Part shown: one piece after another, positions 32,944 to 41,969 of the stretch
How the letters are laid out: every line of letters begins with the position of its first letter
Position numbering within the stretch: position 1 is the stretch's first letter
NCBI RefSeq assembly: GCF_007994225.1
Contig: NZ_VLLL01000010.1
Location: 62,001 to 126,000 of the forward strand
DNA length: 64,000 nucleotides
Reading direction: 5' to 3'
From: Stackebrandtia albiflava
Lineage (GTDB): Bacteria; Actinomycetota; Actinomycetes; Mycobacteriales; Micromonosporaceae
Notes under the pieces: model-generated
What the model was told of the DNA's origin: nothing
The model's input: the letters and a program-made list of their open reading frames with translations, nothing else
Databases searched by the model: none
Made by a program: the position numbers and the translations under genes

Positions 32944-33252
32944 ATGCTGCTGAAACCGGACGTCATGCGTGATGTCGCCGATCGGATCGATTCGACCGGC
33001 GACGCGATGAGAAGGGCCGCCAAGGCGCGGGCCGACGCCATCAAGTCGGCACGGGAGGTCCCCGATGGGTTCGTGACCGGAGACGCCGCCGGCCAAGTCG
33101 CGACCGCTTGGCTGGCCGGTGTCGACGGCAGCGCCGCGTCCCTGAAGCGGGCCGCGACCGCCGTCTCCGCGACGGCTGATCACTTCAGCGACACCGACGA
33201 GGACAACGGCAGTTCGCTGATGTCGGTGATCCCCCCGTTCATTCGCCCGTAG
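32944..33252 (+). CDS. WXG100/EspC-like small helical protein
   Basis: The 102-aa protein, MLLKPDVMRDVADRIDSTGDAMRRAAKARADAIKSAREVP, is a helical hairpin with Ala-rich heptads and a glycine break in the middle, without signal peptide. It resembles the ESX/EspC-like excreted helical proteins of actinomycetes. Type VII secretion genes are not in this window, so export is inferred from the family. It lies 19 bp before the hydrolase gene and the two probably form a pair. Confidence 0.65.
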   Translation: MLLKPDVMRDVADRIDSTGDAMRRAAKARADAIKSAREVPDGFVTGDAAGQVATAWLAGVDGSAASLKRAATAVSATADHFSDTDEDNGSSLMSVIPPFIRP

Positions 33253-33271
33253 ACCTGCAAAGGAGCGTCCA

Positions 33272-34816
33272 ATGGTCGGCTACATCGACCTGATCCGCGT
33301 CGACGTCTCATCCTTCACCGAGTCGGCCGCCGCCTATGAGGCCCTGGCCGGCGATCTCAACGACCAGGCCGATGCCATCAAATCGCATGCCGACCTGCTG
33401 TCCGACGCCTGGACCGGTGACCAGGTCGGCGGAGTGGCGGCCACCACGCTGCTCAGACGGAAGGCCGAGGACGCCGCTGCCGCCGCCGACGACATGGTCG
33501 CGATCGCCGAGACGTTGACGGATCTGGCCGACACCGTCACGCGATCCAAGGCGGCCCTCAAGAAGGCCGCCGCCGATGCGGTCGAGCTGGGCGGGCGGGT
33601 CGTGATCAGCGGTGTGGGGGAGGTGCACGAGGCGTTCACCGGTAACGGCCACCTCGACCGAATGGACGTGGGGAAACAGGTCGATGCCATCCGGAAGGCC
33701 ATCGACGACGCGATCACCAAGGCCACCGAAGCCGACGAGACCGCCAGATTCTCGCTTCTGGCGGCACAGCCGCCGTACACGGTCATTCCCGTCGGAACCC
33801 CCGCCACGATCGCGGGTGAGTGGTGGAAGGAGATGACCGACGCCGAACGCGAGTGGATGATGAGGAATCGCCCCGAAGTGATCGGGAAGCTGGACGGTGT
33901 TCCGGCCGACATCCGAGACCGGGTCAACCGTCGGCTGCTGGATGCGGAGATCGCCAGGCTGGAGAAACTGGCGGATGAGGAATGGTTCAGCTCCGACACC
34001 GAAGAGCAGTTGGCCGCTCTCAAGGCGATGCGTGACGCCGGTGGTGACGGCGGGCCCCGCGCCTACATCCTGTTGTTCGACACCGAGGGCGATGGACGGG
34101 CGATCGTGAGTTTCGGCAACCCCGACACCGCCGACAACGTCGTCACCTACGTCCCGGGAATGAACACCGCGCTCGGAGACTTCGACGGTCCCGACGGCCA
34201 TCTGGATCGCGCCCGGATACTGGCCGACCAATCGGCCGAAGTAGACGGAAAGGACACTACTGCCAGTATCGTCTGGTTCGACTACGACGCGCCGGAGTGG
34301 GGAGAGGCCGTGTCGCAGTACTCGGCCGAGGAGGGATCGGAGAAGCTGCACAACTTCCAAGAAGGACTGCGCGTCACACATGAGGGTCCCGAGTCGACGA
34401 ACACGGTGCTGGGATACTCCTACGGTTCCACGATGGTCGGCGTCACCGCGAGAGAGCACGGTCTGGACACGGACAAGGTCATCTTCTTCGGCAGCCCCGG
34501 TACCGGGGTCGATGTCGCGACCGATCTGAAGATCGACGGCGACGGGGACGGGAAGCCGGACGACCATACGATCTACAGCACCGAGGCTTCCAACGACACG
34601 TGGATCACCAGGTACGGGCCGCATGGAAACCGGCCGTTCGACCCCGATGGAGACGGCGACTTCGGTGGAAAGTCCTTCACCAGCCGACCGGAAGGTCACA
34701 CCGGATACTTCCTGCCCAGCCAGATGAACGATCCGAATGGTGCGATCACCAACGCGGTCAAGATCCTCACGGGTAAGGGGACCATGACCACACCGTCGGA
34801 AGCCAACGGCTACTAG
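33272..34816 (+). CDS. WXG100-like N domain fused to a DUF1023 alpha/beta hydrolase
   Basis: The 514-aa protein has an N-terminal helical WXG100/LXG-like region (residues 1-150) with Trp in SDAWTGDQVGG. The C-terminal hydrolase (about 255-500) contains NVVTYVPGMNTALGDF and the nucleophile elbow GYSYGSTM around residue 388. DxDxDG-type acidic repeats occur twice (DGDGDGKPDD and DPDGDGDFGG) and look like calcium-binding loops. GHTGYF near the end supplies the likely catalytic His. It is probably an exported toxin-like or cell-wall-active hydrolase. Confidence 0.8.
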   Translation: MVGYIDLIRVDVSSFTESAAAYEALAGDLNDQADAIKSHADLLSDAWTGDQVGGVAATTLLRRKAEDAAAAADDMVAIAETLTDLADTVTRSKAALKKAAADAVELGGRVVISGVGEVHEAFTGNGHLDRMDVGKQVDAIRKAIDDAITKATEADETARFSLLAAQPPYTVIPVGTPATIAGEWWKEMTDAEREWMMRNRPEVIGKLDGVPADIRDRVNRRLLDAEIARLEKLADEEWFSSDTEEQLAALKAMRDAGGDGGPRAYILLFDTEGDGRAIVSFGNPDTADNVVTYVPGMNTALGDFDGPDGHLDRARILADQSAEVDGKDTTASIVWFDYDAPEWGEAVSQYSAEEGSEKLHNFQEGLRVTHEGPESTNTVLGYSYGSTMVGVTAREHGLDTDKVIFFGSPGTGVDVATDLKIDGDGDGKPDDHTIYSTEASNDTWITRYGPHGNRPFDPDGDGDFGGKSFTSRPEGHTGYFLPSQMNDPNGAITNAVKILTGKGTMTTPSEANGY

Positions 34817-35633
34817 TGGTGGTGGTGCTCCGGCCGCCCGGACGGCCCGCGTTCAAGACCGGAGCGCCACATTCACCGGACCGGTGCTCGCGGAATCCGC
34901 CCGACGGCGACCGCGCCGGTAACTCCGGCGTGGTGGCCAGGTAGACCGTGTTGGTGGCGTCGCGGTCCTGCAGCGGGTTGGGGAAGGTGACCACCTCGGC
35001 CCGTACCGAGTCGAAGACCGCGTCGAGCGTGGCGAGGAAGTCGGAGTCGGGCGGGTCGTTGGACCACAGGGCGAACACGCCTCCGGCGCGCAACCGGTCC
35101 CGGAGCCGTTCGAGGCCCTGGACGGTGTAGAAGTCGCCGTTGGCGGGGTCGAGCAGGTGCCGGGGGGAGTGGTCGATGTCGAGCAGCACGGCGTCGTACC
35201 GGTGGTCCGGTGCGGCCGGGTCGAAGCCGGTGCGGGCGAGCGCGAAGAAGTCGCCGTGGACGAACCGACACCGCTCGTCCCGGGTGAGGCGGATCGCGTC
35301 GGGCAGCAGTTCCCGCCGGTGCCAGTCGATGACGGGCGCCAACGCCTCGACCACGGTCAGGCGGGTCACGCGGGGATCGTCGAGGACGGCGCGGGCGGTG
35401 TAGCCCAGCCCCAGGCCGCCCACGACCACGTCGAGGCCGTCACCGGACAGTTCGGCCAGTCCCAGTTCGGTCAAGGCGATCTCGGCCGCGGTGAACAGGC
35501 TCGACATCAGGAACTCGTCGCCGAGTTTGACCTCGTACACCTCGGTGCGGACGACCGGGTCGAAGCGGCGGCGGAGACTGACCTCGCCGATGGGCGTCGG
35601 CTGCCAGTCGAGTTCCTCGAATCGGAGACCCAT
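34767..35633 (-). CDS. Spermidine synthase-like protein
   Basis: The 288-aa protein starts at ATG 35633. The SAM-type core has VVVGGLGLGYTARAVLDDPRVTRLTVVEALAPVI (about 68-101) and the Asp motif YDAVLLDIDHSPRHLL. It matches spermidine-synthase-like actinomycete proteins lacking other polyamine genes nearby, so aminopropyl transfer is not assured. The last 50 bases overlap the end of the convergent hydrolase gene, and the C-terminal 45 residues are unlikely to be part of the fold. Confidence 0.82.
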   Translation of the reverse strand: MGLRFEELDWQPTPIGEVSLRRRFDPVVRTEVYEVKLGDEFLMSSLFTAAEIALTELGLAELSGDGLDVVVGGLGLGYTARAVLDDPRVTRLTVVEALAPVIDWHRRELLPDAIRLTRDERCRFVHGDFFALARTGFDPAAPDHRYDAVLLDIDHSPRHLLDPANGDFYTVQGLERLRDRLRAGGVFALWSNDPPDSDFLATLDAVFDSVRAEVVTFPNPLQDRDATNTVYLATTPELPARSPSGGFREHRSGECGAPVLNAGRPGGRSTTTTSSRWLPTVWSWSPYP

Positions 35634-35764
35634 GGACTTCCTTCCCGGTCGGAGTGACGCGCCGACCGGGAACACCGGCCGACACCGCGGACCAGTCTCG
35701 CGCACGGCGTGATCCGGCGGCGGGCGGCGGTGCCGCACCGGCGCGTCCGGCGTGCCGGAGGCGG

Positions 35765-36325
35765 TCAGTCGAGGACGCGCAGGATCATCTCGACCAGGGC
35801 GTCGACGTCGGCCTCGGCCATGGGTTCACCGGTCATCCCCATCCGGTGCAGCAGTGTGCCCATGGCGACGTCGATGAAGAACAGGACACGGTGTTCCGGC
35901 TCGTTCAGCGCCTCCTGGAGGATGAGCCGGTACGGGTCCTGCAGCCGGGTGGACAGGATGTGTCGCAGTGACGGATCGCTCATCGCGTCGGTGAACACGC
36001 CCGCGAACGCCGGCCCGACGCCCGGTTCGCCGATCTTCGCCGCGCCGTACCGGATCGCCGCCGCCATGATCTCCGACCGGTCGAGGCCCTCCAGTGGAAT
36101 CGGCCCGAACGCGTCCACCAGGCATGCCGTGATCAGCGCGCCCTTGGACGGCCAGCGGCGGTAGATCGTGGTCTTGGCGACGCCCGCCGCGGCGGCGATC
36201 CGGTCGACGGTGGCGCGGGTGTAGCCGAGTTCGTGAACCGTCCTCAATGTAGCCGAGAACACCTCCGCGTCGACGCTGGAGCGTGGGCGGCCGGGGGGTC
36301 TGGCTGATGCGGTGTCTCGGGCCAT
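35765..36325 (-). CDS. TetR-family regulator
   Basis: The 186-aa protein begins MARDTASARPPGRPRSSVDAEVFSATLRTVHELGYTRATVDRIAAAAGVAKTTIYRRWPSKGAL, a typical TetR HTH (residues 16-60). A TetR_C_11-like ligand domain follows. It is divergent from the esterase/ABC operon, with a palindrome 30 bases upstream, and is the probable local repressor. Confidence 0.92.
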   Translation of the reverse strand: MARDTASARPPGRPRSSVDAEVFSATLRTVHELGYTRATVDRIAAAAGVAKTTIYRRWPSKGALITACLVDAFGPIPLEGLDRSEIMAAAIRYGAAKIGEPGVGPAFAGVFTDAMSDPSLRHILSTRLQDPYRLILQEALNEPEHRVLFFIDVAMGTLLHRMGMTGEPMAEADVDALVEMILRVLD

Positions 36326-36354
36326 GGTCACACCATAGCGAATTGTGCTACCGT

Positions 36355-36368
36355 CGGTATCGATACCG
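36355..36368 (+). promoter_or_regulatory. TetR operator palindrome (CGGTATCGATACCG)
   Basis: The perfect 14-bp palindrome CGGTATCGATACCG is followed within a few bases by half-sites CCGGTATCG and ATATCGACCG. It lies between the TetR start (36325) and the esterase start (36400). The repeated GGTATCG unit suggests that two dimers bind. Confidence 0.75.
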
Positions 36369-36399
36369 CCGGTATCGAAATATCGACCGAGGAGAAGCC

Positions 36400-37404
36400 G
36401 TGAACCACGCTCCCCGAAACCGGAAACCACCCCTGGGCATCCGGCTCATGCACCTCGTACGCAGAGACCCCGACGTGTCGGCGATGTCACCCGACGAGGT
36501 GGTCGCGTTCGCCGCCTCCCAGATACGTCTGGCGGAGTCCCGCGCGGCGCGCCTGCTCACCGGCAGGCCCGCGCGCGGCGTCACCATCGGCTGGGAACAC
36601 CTCGCCCGGCCCGACCGTGACATCCGGGTCCGGGTCTACCGGCCCACCGCAGCCACCCCGGCACCCCTTCCGCTGCTGCTCCACGTACACGGCGGTGGAT
36701 TCATGGGAACGGCCGTACAGTGCGACTGGATCAACAGCCACCTCGCCGCCCGGTTGTCCGCGGTCGTCGTCTCCGTCGAACACCGGCTCGTCGCCCCCGG
36801 CGTCCCCATGTCGGCCGCCGTCGACGACGGTTGGGACGCGCTGCGGCACCTGGTGGAACACGCCGCCGAGTGGGGAGTCGACCCCGCGCGGTTCGCCGTC
36901 GCGGGGGAGAGCGCCGGGGGGATGATCGCCGCGATGACCGCCATCCGGGCCGCGCGCTCCGGCGTTCCGCTGCGGGCCCAGGTACTGGTGAACCCCTGCG
37001 TGGACCTCACCGCCACGGCGCTCGACCACCCGTCGATGACCGAGTACGCGGACACCCCCACCCTCACCGTCGAGCGGCTGAAGGCGTTCCGGCGGCTGGC
37101 GGTGTCCGGAGACGCCGACGCCCGCGGAATCTCGCCGCTTCACGCCGACGACCTCAGTGGACTGGCTCCCGCCCTCGTGGTGATCCCGGTGCTCGATCCG
37201 CTCGCCGATCACGGACGCGTCTACGCCGACCGGTTGCGCGAGGCCGGAACCCCGGCGGAGGTCAGCGAACACGACCACGCCGGACACGCCTTCATCAGCA
37301 TGCCGACCCTCGTCCCGCAGGCCAAGGACGCCCGCGAACGCATCACCGGCTTCCTGCGGACCCACCTCGCCGCCACCGCCGCCCGGGGGACGAGGACCCC
37401 GTGA
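36400..37404 (+). CDS. Hormone-sensitive-lipase-type esterase
   Basis: The 334-aa protein starts at GTG 36400 after GGAGAAG. The oxyanion-hole motif LLLHVHGGGFMGT is at about 88-100. The nucleophile motif VAGESAGGMIAAM is near 167-179, with Ser in GESAG. The catalytic Asp is in PVLDPLADHGR and the His in EHDHAGHAF near 293. It hydrolyses esters of small acyl compounds. The next ABC gene starts within its stop (GTGA). The link to transporters under one TetR operator suggests detoxification or chelate release. Confidence 0.92.
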   Translation: MNHAPRNRKPPLGIRLMHLVRRDPDVSAMSPDEVVAFAASQIRLAESRAARLLTGRPARGVTIGWEHLARPDRDIRVRVYRPTAATPAPLPLLLHVHGGGFMGTAVQCDWINSHLAARLSAVVVSVEHRLVAPGVPMSAAVDDGWDALRHLVEHAAEWGVDPARFAVAGESAGGMIAAMTAIRAARSGVPLRAQVLVNPCVDLTATALDHPSMTEYADTPTLTVERLKAFRRLAVSGDADARGISPLHADDLSGLAPALVVIPVLDPLADHGRVYADRLREAGTPAEVSEHDHAGHAFISMPTLVPQAKDARERITGFLRTHLAATAARGTRTP

Positions 37405-39233
37405 CCACGACCAGTCACGCCGGCGCAACTTCGTCCACTCCGGACACCGGTGCGCGGATCGGCCCGCTGCTGCGCCCCCACGTGCCGTCCTTCGTCGCCG
37501 TGGTGGTGCTGCAGACGATCGGCGCCGTCGCCGGTCTCGCGCCCCTGCTGGCGGTCGCCGAACTCGCCCGGACGCTCACGGCACCCGGCCCCACCGACCA
37601 CGGCCACGTGTGGTTCCTCGTGGCCGCCGGCGCCGCCGGGATGCTCGCCCGGCTCGTGTTCACCGCCGCGTCCTCAGGTGTCGCCCACCTGCTGGACGCA
37701 CGAGTCCAACTGGCGTTCCGCAGAACCCTGGCCCGGCGACTCGGGCGGGTGCCGCTCGGCTGGTTCTCGCGGCGGCGCACCGGTGAACTGGCGAAGGTGG
37801 TCGGCGAGGACGTCAGCGCCGTACACCCCTTCATCGCCCACACCCCCGGAGAACTCGTCTCTGCGTTCGTGGTCCCCCTGGTGTCCCTCGTGTACCTGTT
37901 CACCGTCGACTGGCGGCTCACCCTGATCACGCTCATCCCGGTCGCCCTCGCCGTGGCACTGGTCCCGCTGATGATGACGCCGAACCGGTTGCGCGAACAG
38001 GAGGAGTTCGACACCGGAACGGGCCGGATAGCCGACGCGGTGGTCGAGTTCGTCCAGGGCATCGCCGTGGTCAAGGCATTCGGCGGCGCGGAGCGCGCGC
38101 ACCGCCGTTTCCTCGTCGCCGTGGAGGACTTCGTCTCGGCGTTCCTGCGTATGGTGCGCGGACTCGCGAAGGTCGCCGCCGGCATGCAGGTCGCGCTGTC
38201 CCCGCCGTTCGTGCTGCTCGTCGTGCTCGCCGGCGGCACCGCCCTCATCACGGCCGGCGACATGGCGCCCGCCGACCTGTTGCCCTTCCTGCTGCTGGGC
38301 CTGGGGCTCACCGCCCCGGTGGCGGCACTCGGTCACGGCTTCGACGACATGCAGGCGGCCCGGCGCGCGGTCGGCCGCATCGCCGAGGTGCTGCGTGAGC
38401 CGTCACTGCCGGAACCCACCCACCCGGTGGAGCCCCGAGGACACCGGGTGGAACTGCGCGACGTCCGGTTCGGTTACGGAGCGACGCGATCCGGCGCCGC
38501 AGAGGGCGAGACCGGCCGCGAGGTGTTGCGCGGCGTCGACCTCGTGTTGGAACCCGGGACCGTCACCGCCGTCGTCGGGCCGTCCGGCAGCGGGAAGTCC
38601 ACACTGGTCACACTGCTTCCCCGGTTCTTCGACCCCACCCACGGCACGATCACGATAGGCGGAGTCGACCTGCAGGACCTCGCCGGTGACCGGCTCCACC
38701 GCCTCGTGTCCTTCGTGTTCCAGGACGTGCGCATGCTGCGCGCCTCCATCGCGGACAACATCGCGCTGGCCGTACCGCACGCCGACCGGGCCGAGGTCGT
38801 CCGGGCCGCGCGGCTCGCCGGCATCCACGACCGGATCACCGCCCTGCCACAGGGATACGACACCGTCCTCGACGGAGGCACCCGGCTATCCGGAGGCGAG
38901 ACCCAACGCGTCGCCCTCGCCCGCGCACTGCTGGCCGACACGCCGATCCTGGTCCTCGACGAGGCGACCGCCTTCGCCGACCCGCAGACCGAACAGGCGG
39001 TCCGGCACGCCCTCGCGACCTGGCAGGGCGACAAGACGATCCTGGTCATCGCCCACCGCCTGGAGACCATCGCCGACGCCGACACCGTGGTGATGCTGGA
39101 CGACGGGCGGATCGTGGAACGCGGAACCCCCGCCGAACTGCTCGCCGCCGACGGACGGTTCGCCGGGTTCTGGCGCCACCACCCGTCCGCCAGCCTCGTC
39201 GCGCCCCGCCCCCGAGATGGAGGAACCCGATGA
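37401..39233 (+). CDS. ABC half-transporter, first of a pair
   Basis: The 610-aa protein starts at GTG 37401; the frame runs open far upstream inside the esterase gene but without a credible start. The membrane domain covers about 25-330; the ATPase carries Walker A GPSGSGKST near 393, signature LSGGETQRV near 495, LVLDEATAFADPQTE (Phe-Ala-Asp in place of Ala-Leu-Asp) and H loop IAHRLET. The architecture and heterodimer partner resemble IrtA/IrtB and YbtP/YbtQ. It is coupled to both neighbours. Confidence 0.9.
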   Translation: MTTTSHAGATSSTPDTGARIGPLLRPHVPSFVAVVVLQTIGAVAGLAPLLAVAELARTLTAPGPTDHGHVWFLVAAGAAGMLARLVFTAASSGVAHLLDARVQLAFRRTLARRLGRVPLGWFSRRRTGELAKVVGEDVSAVHPFIAHTPGELVSAFVVPLVSLVYLFTVDWRLTLITLIPVALAVALVPLMMTPNRLREQEEFDTGTGRIADAVVEFVQGIAVVKAFGGAERAHRRFLVAVEDFVSAFLRMVRGLAKVAAGMQVALSPPFVLLVVLAGGTALITAGDMAPADLLPFLLLGLGLTAPVAALGHGFDDMQAARRAVGRIAEVLREPSLPEPTHPVEPRGHRVELRDVRFGYGATRSGAAEGETGREVLRGVDLVLEPGTVTAVVGPSGSGKSTLVTLLPRFFDPTHGTITIGGVDLQDLAGDRLHRLVSFVFQDVRMLRASIADNIALAVPHADRAEVVRAARLAGIHDRITALPQGYDTVLDGGTRLSGGETQRVALARALLADTPILVLDEATAFADPQTEQAVRHALATWQGDKTILVIAHRLETIADADTVVMLDDGRIVERGTPAELLAADGRFAGFWRHHPSASLVAPRPRDGGTR

Positions 39234-40939
39234 TCCGCACCCTGCTGCGCGTGCTGGGCGACCGGTACGCCCGGCCCGTGCGGCGCACGATCGCGCTCAT
39301 GACGGTGACGGCGGTCCTGGAGGGACTGTCGTACGCCCTGCTGGTGCCCGTCCTGCACGCGCTACTCGGCCCCGAACCCGCCGACGCCGTACCCTGGCTC
39401 ACCGCCTTCGCCGGTGCCGTCGCCGTATACGCGGTACTGCGATACCTCAGCGACCTGTCGGGCTTCCAGGCCGGAACCACCCTGTTGCGCGGCGTCTACC
39501 ACCGGCTCGGCGACCACCTGGCCCGGCTCCCGATCGGCTGGTACGGCGCCGACCGGGTCGGTGAACTGTCGGTACTGGCCGGGCGCGGCGTCCTCCAGGC
39601 GATGAGCGTCATCGCGCACCTGTTGGCGCCGTTGATATCCGCCTGCGTGACCCCGTTGACGATCGTCGCCGTGATGACCGCCTTCGACTGGCGGCTCGGC
39701 CTCGCGGCGGCGGCGGCCGTACCGGTGGTGGCGGTGATCCAGTGGTGGAGCGGACGCGCCACCGCCGCCGTGGACGCGCAGCGCGTCGCCCGCGACGACG
39801 AGGCGGCCGGCCGGGTCGTCGAATACCTGCAGGCGCAGCCGGTGCTGCGCGCCGGAGGCAGGACGACCGAACGGTTCCGCCTCCTCGACGACTCCCTGGC
39901 CGACATACGGCGCAGCTCCCGACGCGCCACCCGCGCCGCACTCCCCGGCCTGGTGGGGCTCGCCCTCACCGTCCAGGCGGCGTTCACCGGCCTGCTGACA
40001 CTCGGCGCGCACCTCGCCCTCGGTGGAGACGTCGGTGTCCCCGAGCTGCTGACGATCCTGGTGCTGGCGGCCCGCTGCGCCGACCCCCTGCTGTCGCTGA
40101 CCGACATCGCCGGACAGGTCCGGGCCACCCGCACCGAACTGACCAGACTGGACCGTGTGCTGCGCACCCCGCCGCTTCCCGAACCGGACGACCCTCTCAC
40201 ACCGGAACGACACGACCTCGCCTTCGACCGCGTCACCTTCCGGCACGGCGACCACACCGTACTCGACGACGTGACGTTGACACTCCCGGCGGGACACCGC
40301 CTCGCCGTCGTCGGTCCGTCGGGATCGGGGAAGAGCACACTGCTGCAACTGATCGCGCGGTTCTACGATGTGGACGAAGGCGCCGTCCGCATGGGCGGTG
40401 TCGACGTGCGCGCCATCGGATCCGAGACGCTCACGGCGCAGATCGCCGTCGTCTTCCAGGACGTCTACCTCTTCGACGGCACCATCGAGGACAACATCCG
40501 GCTCGGCAGGCCGGACGCCCCGGACTCCGACGTGCGCGCCGCCGCGACCGCGGCACGGCTCGACGAGGTGATCGCGCGGCTCCCGGGAGGTTGGGCGGCC
40601 GACGTCGGAGAGGGTGGCGCGTCGTTGTCGGGCGGGGAACGCCAGCGGGTCGCGATCGCCCGCGCCCTGCTGAAGGACGCGCCCGTCGTGTTGCTCGACG
40701 AGGTGACCTCCGCCCTCGACCCGGTGAACGAGGCGGCGGTACACGAGGGAGTGGAACGCCTGATGGCGGGACGGACCGTGGTGACGGTCGCACACCGGTT
40801 GCGGACGGTCCGGCACGCCGACCACATCGTGTTCCTGGACGATGGTCGCGTCGTGGAGCAGGGCCGCCACGAGGAGCTGTTGGCACGCGGCGGCCGGTAC
40901 GCCGAGTTCTGGAACGTCTCGACGGCGCCGGTCGGCTGA
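39230..40939 (+). CDS. ABC half-transporter, second of a pair
   Basis: The 569-aa protein has a six-helix membrane domain (about 20-290) and an ATPase with Walker A GPSGSGKST near 363, FQDVYLFDGTIEDNIRLGRPD, signature LSGGERQRV near 465, and LLDEVTSALDPVNE. ATGA overlap with the first half-transporter argues for a heterodimer. Unlike its partner, the Walker B/D-loop region is canonical. It is the last gene of the esterase operon; the 230 bases after it hold nothing recognisable. Confidence 0.9.
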   Translation: MIRTLLRVLGDRYARPVRRTIALMTVTAVLEGLSYALLVPVLHALLGPEPADAVPWLTAFAGAVAVYAVLRYLSDLSGFQAGTTLLRGVYHRLGDHLARLPIGWYGADRVGELSVLAGRGVLQAMSVIAHLLAPLISACVTPLTIVAVMTAFDWRLGLAAAAAVPVVAVIQWWSGRATAAVDAQRVARDDEAAGRVVEYLQAQPVLRAGGRTTERFRLLDDSLADIRRSSRRATRAALPGLVGLALTVQAAFTGLLTLGAHLALGGDVGVPELLTILVLAARCADPLLSLTDIAGQVRATRTELTRLDRVLRTPPLPEPDDPLTPERHDLAFDRVTFRHGDHTVLDDVTLTLPAGHRLAVVGPSGSGKSTLLQLIARFYDVDEGAVRMGGVDVRAIGSETLTAQIAVVFQDVYLFDGTIEDNIRLGRPDAPDSDVRAAATAARLDEVIARLPGGWAADVGEGGASLSGGERQRVAIARALLKDAPVVLLDEVTSALDPVNEAAVHEGVERLMAGRTVVTVAHRLRTVRHADHIVFLDDGRVVEQGRHEELLARGGRYAEFWNVSTAPVG

Positions 40940-41170
40940 CCGCCGCCGGAACATCCGAGCGGGTTCCCATGTGGTGCGGGTGGCACCGATCGCCGCCACC
41001 CGCCCATCACCCGGCCGCCGGCCGCGGCGGTATCCGTGGTCGGCTTGAGTACGTGGTATATCGCACCCGAGGTAGCCGCGACGGGCCGCCCGGCGCCGGA
41101 CCGAAGCACTCGACGCCCACGATGCCGGTCGTGGCCCGGCTGTGCGTCCCGGTCGCATACAGTGCCGCCC

Positions 41171-41893
41171 ATGGGCTTCGATGTGAGCGTCGGACTGTTC
41201 CTGTGCGTCGACGACGCCGACGCGGCACACTGGCCCACGGCCGAACGAGAACGGTGGCTGGCCGAGCTGAACACCGCGCTGCGCGCCCTCGGCCTGCCGG
41301 AGCACCGGGAACCGCGCTCACCGGCCGACGTCGAACCACCGTGGGAACCGGCTTCCGACCCCTGCCACCTCGGTGCCTCGCTGGGCTCGTACTCGTCCCA
41401 CGGCCGCCGCGTCGAACGGCTGGACTGGTTGGCCCGGCACGTCGCCGTGTTGGGAACGGCTCCCGCCACCGATCCGCCCTACGAGGCCGGGGTGTACCAG
41501 GCTTACGACGACCTGCCTGACCGCAGCAGGACGTTCGACCACCTGTTGGCCGCCTGCGGCCACGACGCGGTGATCCTTCCCCGACACCTCGACGAGGTGC
41601 TGTGGGCACCCGGCACCACAGAAGCGATGTGGCTCGTCTCGGCCTCCCGGATCCGCATCGAGGCGGCGGCACTGGGACACGTGCTCCGGTACCCGGGCGA
41701 GACCGGTTCCCCCGGCACCGACCCGATCACCGGTGAACCGATCGCCGGCGACCACTTCGACCACCTGACCGGACACGTCGCCGACGACGCCGAATCCTGG
41801 CAGCCGTGGGCCGAGGTGCACCAGCTGTGCCACCGCCTTCTCGCCGCCGCCCACGACGTCCTCCGCACCGGCGCACTCGGACTCACCGGTTGA
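41171..41893 (+). CDS. Hypothetical protein (immunity-like neighbourhood)
   Basis: The 240-aa protein starts MGFDVSVGLFLCVDDADAAHWP. The sequence alternates short strands with acidic helices, and it has three His/Asp-rich segments (LHHL-like CGHDAVILPRHLDE, GDHFDHLTGHVADDAE) but no recognisable family. There is no membrane segment or signal peptide. It precedes a run of SUKH-like genes, so a stand-alone immunity role is a reasonable guess only. Confidence 0.6.
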   Translation: MGFDVSVGLFLCVDDADAAHWPTAERERWLAELNTALRALGLPEHREPRSPADVEPPWEPASDPCHLGASLGSYSSHGRRVERLDWLARHVAVLGTAPATDPPYEAGVYQAYDDLPDRSRTFDHLLAACGHDAVILPRHLDEVLWAPGTTEAMWLVSASRIRIEAAALGHVLRYPGETGSPGTDPITGEPIAGDHFDHLTGHVADDAESWQPWAEVHQLCHRLLAAAHDVLRTGALGLTG

Positions 41894-41969
41894 GACGCCG
41901 GCGATGTCGTATGTCGTGAGTAGCCTTGCCCGACCCACCCCGGCCACGGACGAATCGAAGGAGCGCGAC

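Noticed and set aside
36720-37400. Open frame upstream of the ABC half-transporter at 37401.
   Set aside because: It lies wholly inside the esterase gene, has shadow-type composition (Arg-rich), and the GTGA junction gives the proper start.
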